Shown one piece after another: positions 43,828 through 46,674 of a stretch of DNA of 46,674 nt. The position numbers and the translations under genes are program-made. The notes beneath the pieces were generated by a model that was given only the letters and a program-made list of their open reading frames with translations, was not told the DNA's origin and ran no database searches. The DNA is from Desulfopila aestuarii DSM 18488 (GTDB lineage Bacteria; Desulfobacterota; Desulfobulbia; Desulfobulbales; Desulfocapsaceae). Each line of letters opens with the position of its first letter. Position 1 is the stretch's first letter. The stretch covers positions 1 to 46,674 of the forward strand of contig NZ_FRFE01000037.1 of the NCBI RefSeq assembly GCF_900143695.1. The letters run 5' to 3'.

Positions 43828-46595
43828 TTATGCGTTGATTGTCTTATCACCAAGCACCGATCGAATTTTTTGCGAAATGACTGATAAACTAAATGGTTTT
43901 TGTATAAATCCATCGCAACCTTCTTTCATGATATGATCCACTTGCTCATTATAGGAATATCCACTCGAGAGAAGAATTGGAATTTTGGGATATTTTTCTC
44001 TGATTTTGAAGAAGAGGGTTTCGCCATCCATTCCAGGCATGATCATATCCATAATTACCAAATCAATGCTTTTGCCTTCTTCTGATAGAGTTTTTAACGC
44101 GAGCTTTCCACCAGTTGCTAACTTGACTCGATATCCAAGACTTTTAAGCATTTCAGAACCTACCTCCAGCACTACTGCTTCATCATCAACAAGCAAAACG
44201 GTTTCAGTTCCAATCAAATATTTTTCTTTAATAGTTTCATCAGAAACAGCTTCTTCCTCAGACAGAGGCAAGTATATGTTGAATGTACTGCCATGGTTAA
44301 TTGAACTACTAACAGAGATCATCCCTTTATGGTTTTTAATAATTCCAAAAGCTGAAGACAGACCTAATCCTGTTCCTCGTCCCATTTCTTTTGTTGTAAA
44401 AAATGGATCAAATATTTTTTTCTTAGTTTCATCGTCCATGCCAATACCTGTATCGGCAATCGAGATATGTGCATAGTTGCCTGGTACTATTTGATTGTTT
44501 TTGCAAACATTTTCACCCAACATAACATTTGCAGTTTGCAGTAGTAACTCGCCTCCATCAGGCATCGCATGGAATGCATTGACGTATAAGTTAAGAAGGA
44601 CTTGCTCAATTTGCCGTTTGTCAGCTTTAACAACAAGAGGAAATGGATGGAGTACAGCTCTTACGTTCATTGATTTCTTTGTGCGACTAATTAATGATGA
44701 ACTACTTAGAATCAATTCGTTCAAGTCAATCGGCTGAGTCTCATATTTACCGCCACGCGCAATTCCAAGTAATTGTGAGGTAAGGTTTGTTGCACTCTTT
44801 ATGCTTTCCTCAATAACTTGAAAGTGCCTATAGTGAGGGTGAGAAATATCCATATTAGTAGAAATCAATGATACGTGCCCCCAGATGGCCATAAGTAAAT
44901 TATTGAAATCGTGTGCTATACCACTCGCGAGGGTGCCGATTGCCTCCATTTTTTGTGCTTGTAAATATGCAATCTCCAACTCCTTTTGCTCTGTAATATC
45001 TCTAGCGAAACAGAGAGTCGCAGGCTTGCCTTTCCATTCGATCAGTACGGAATTTAGCAGCACAGTATATTCCTTATTATTGCGGTTGAGTATTCTGAAT
45101 GAGTAGGTTGTAGGTATATCAGTCTCTCCTTTCAACCTCTTAATATATCTTTCAACCACCATATTTCTGTCATCTGGATGAATTATTTGTGTGAAAGGGA
45201 TCGCTTCCAGCTCATCAAGAGTATAACCTGTTAATTCGAATGTTTGCCTGTTTGCAAATTTAATATTTTCTTCCTGAGCGATAAATATTGCATCGTTGGC
45301 ATTTTCAACTAACTGACGATACTTCAGTTCATTTTCTATTAGGTGTTGCTCATTTTCACTTAAAGTTTTTAAAGTTTTTGAAAGAATGTGACCTAAATCA
45401 CGAGTCTCTTTTGAGCCACTTATAGGAATTTCTGTCGCACCGAGACCTTTTCGGTTAATAATTTCTGCAGCATCTGACAATTTTTTCAATGGATCTGTCA
45501 GATTCTTTCCAAGTAGAAAGGATAAAACGACAGCAACAAATAAGACAAATATGGATGAAACCAAAATTCTCAAACTTAAGTCTTTAACAGGCGCATTGAT
45601 TTCATCCTGATAATAGGAGACACAAATGTACCAATGCAGAGGCTCGAAGTAGCTAACATGGAGTTTTTTTGAAATAATTTTTGCGGATCTTCCGAGGGTT
45701 TTGTCCATCGATACTCCAATATTTTTCCCCGCGATTTTTCTGCAAGCATAATTTCATCGAAAAGAAACAACCCTGTGTCAGGATTTAGCAGCTCTGATAC
45801 ATTCTGACCATGCAGTTGAGGATGTATCAGCATTTGCTTTTTTTGGGTGAACAGGAATATGTAACTGTTTTCACCAATATTCAGTTTCAAGAAGGATTGG
45901 CGAAGTTCCTCAATGACAGCGTTAAGTCTCAATTGGGTTTCGGTTTCAATATCATCGATATAAACGCCAGAGCCGATAACCCAATTCCAGGGTTTAAAAA
46001 GACGGACAAAAGATAGCTTGGGTTGCTTGTTCGTCAATTTCCCGTCTGGAGTAGGTTTTGGCCAAAGATAGTCAACGTATCCACTGCCATCGCTTCGGGA
46101 GATGACACTTGCAGCACGGAATAGGTTCTCATTTCTTCCAAGAGCACAATCAAAAGCAGGGTCATCGAGTACCTCGCCATCCAGCTCTGGAAGAGTCGGA
46201 TGCATTATCATCTTTGGAAAAGGGGTTGTTGTATCATTGATCCAGAAGTATCCAACATCTCCAGCCCATCTCATTTCCCTAATAGTTTGTTTGGCAAGTT
46301 GCTGCGCCTTTATTTCAGTCATTAACCCTTCTAAATACTTAGTGAAAGAGTCGTTTAATACTGTATAGGCAACATCTACCAGATTTTTTAATTCTTCTTT
46401 CCGCCGCTCAAGGGTTGCCTGCCTGTGAAATTGTATGCTGAGATATTCGTTTTCAACAGTGTTTGTGATAGCTTTGAGCAAATCTTCCGCATTGGTTTTC
46501 TGGATATTTTGGATAGTTGACGTAGTTTGCCATTTAACAATCAGCATTGATGAAGCTATAGTAAGGCACACTATAGTCATTACAGTGAGAATCAC
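43828..46595 (-). CDS. dCache-HAMP-PAS hybrid histidine kinase split in two frames at a -1 slippery site
   Basis: Frame 1 (46595-45576; GTG start, ATG 46580 possible) encodes a membrane helix and a double Cache sensor (EMRWAGDVGYFWIND .. WNWVIGSGVYIDD, and MLIHPQLHGQN). Frame 2 (to 43828) continues the second Cache unit (SYFEPLHWYICVSYYQDEI), a second helix, HAMP, PAS, HisKA with His in LASGIAHDFNNLLMAI, an ATPase domain (IADTGIGMDDETKKKIFDPFFTT) and a receiver with Asp in LVIMDMIMPGMDGE. The frames overlap at 45669-45663, which reads A AAA AAC in frame 1: a -1 slip there joins them exactly. One missing A in a nearby A5 run would also explain it. No downstream gene partner is present in the window. 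Confidence 0.88.
45663..45669 (-). other. -1 frameshift slippery heptamer A AAA AAC
   Basis: In the frame of the sensor half the codons are CAA AAA AAC, so the heptamer A AAA AAC is in the phase required for tandem -1 slippage. After the slip the next codon is CTC, which is the frame of the kinase half. I did not find a strong downstream stem-loop. Confidence 0.5.
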
Positions 46596-46674
46596 TGCTG
46601 TCTCGCAAATACATGTGTAATACCAAATAAATAAAGGCTCGGAGAGCTTCTTGTGTTATAATGAAATTGCGAAA

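Noticed and set aside
46435-46620. Plus-strand frame at the window end
   Set aside because: It is the antisense of the sensor kinase N-terminus.

Overview
The window looks like part of a Gram-negative, largely anaerobic bacterial chromosome of mid GC content. A member of the Desulfobacterota (Desulfobulbales-like sulfur or sulfate metabolisers) is my best guess. The guess rests on gene content: a four-component 2-oxoacid:ferredoxin oxidoreductase, a split YeeE/YedE sulfur-compound transporter, cytochrome bd with thioredoxin reductase as oxygen defence, and many PAS/Cache sensor proteins. No rRNA, tRNA, CRISPR array, phage module or plasmid backbone was found. The assignment is inference; no search was run.

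Layout. 1-814: insertion-sequence debris, with the 5' part of a DUF772-type transposase leaving the window at position 1 and a doubly frameshifted IS110-like remnant that runs into the 3' end of a LysR gene. 795-4110: a LysR regulator divergent from a cupin / tyrosine-phosphatase-like / YjeH-type exporter cluster. 4483-8132: a secreted DUF1566 protein with two EF-hands, followed by a frameshifted periplasmic-binding-domain diguanylate cyclase. 8352-11450: oxidoreductase operon (fused gamma-delta, alpha, beta; minus strand). 11901-14204: soluble hybrid histidine kinase. 14961-19977: GNAT acetyltransferase, Lrp/AsnC regulator, then cydA-cydB-trxB. 20381-24866: SDR without the usual Tyr, an orphan conserved protein, SRPBCC protein, a broken glutaredoxin-like gene, glutathione peroxidase and a 61-residue protein. 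24950-27599: a PNPOx-fold flavoprotein overlapping a rifampicin-phosphotransferase-like PEP enzyme. 27802-33091: YeeE/YedE pair, P2-type cation ATPase and a tandem universal stress protein. 33532-36595: MarR-controlled redox cluster (flavin reductase, aldo/keto reductase, ferredoxin-nitroreductase) with the same operator-like palindrome before marR and before the enzymes. 37102-43399: small ABM-like protein, orphan secreted Cache protein, truncated IS630 transposase, PilZ protein and a Cache chemoreceptor. 43828-46595: a Cache-PAS hybrid histidine kinase split into two frames exactly where a -1 slippery heptamer lies.

How it fits together. Much of the window is about sensing (three PAS/Cache kinases or cyclases, a chemoreceptor, a PilZ protein and a c-di-GMP synthase) and about handling oxidants (cytochrome bd, TrxB, GPx, glutaredoxin remnant, MarR redox cluster, USP). 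Three reading-frame breaks lie at homopolymers (C9, C4, A5/A7). They could be sequence errors, phase variation, decay or recoding. The most testable novel points are the A AAA AAC site in the sensor kinase, the paired MarR operators, the PEP-dependent phosphotransferase with a PNPOx partner, the EF-hand/lectin-like protein with its cyclase, and a foldback structure over the transposase start codon.
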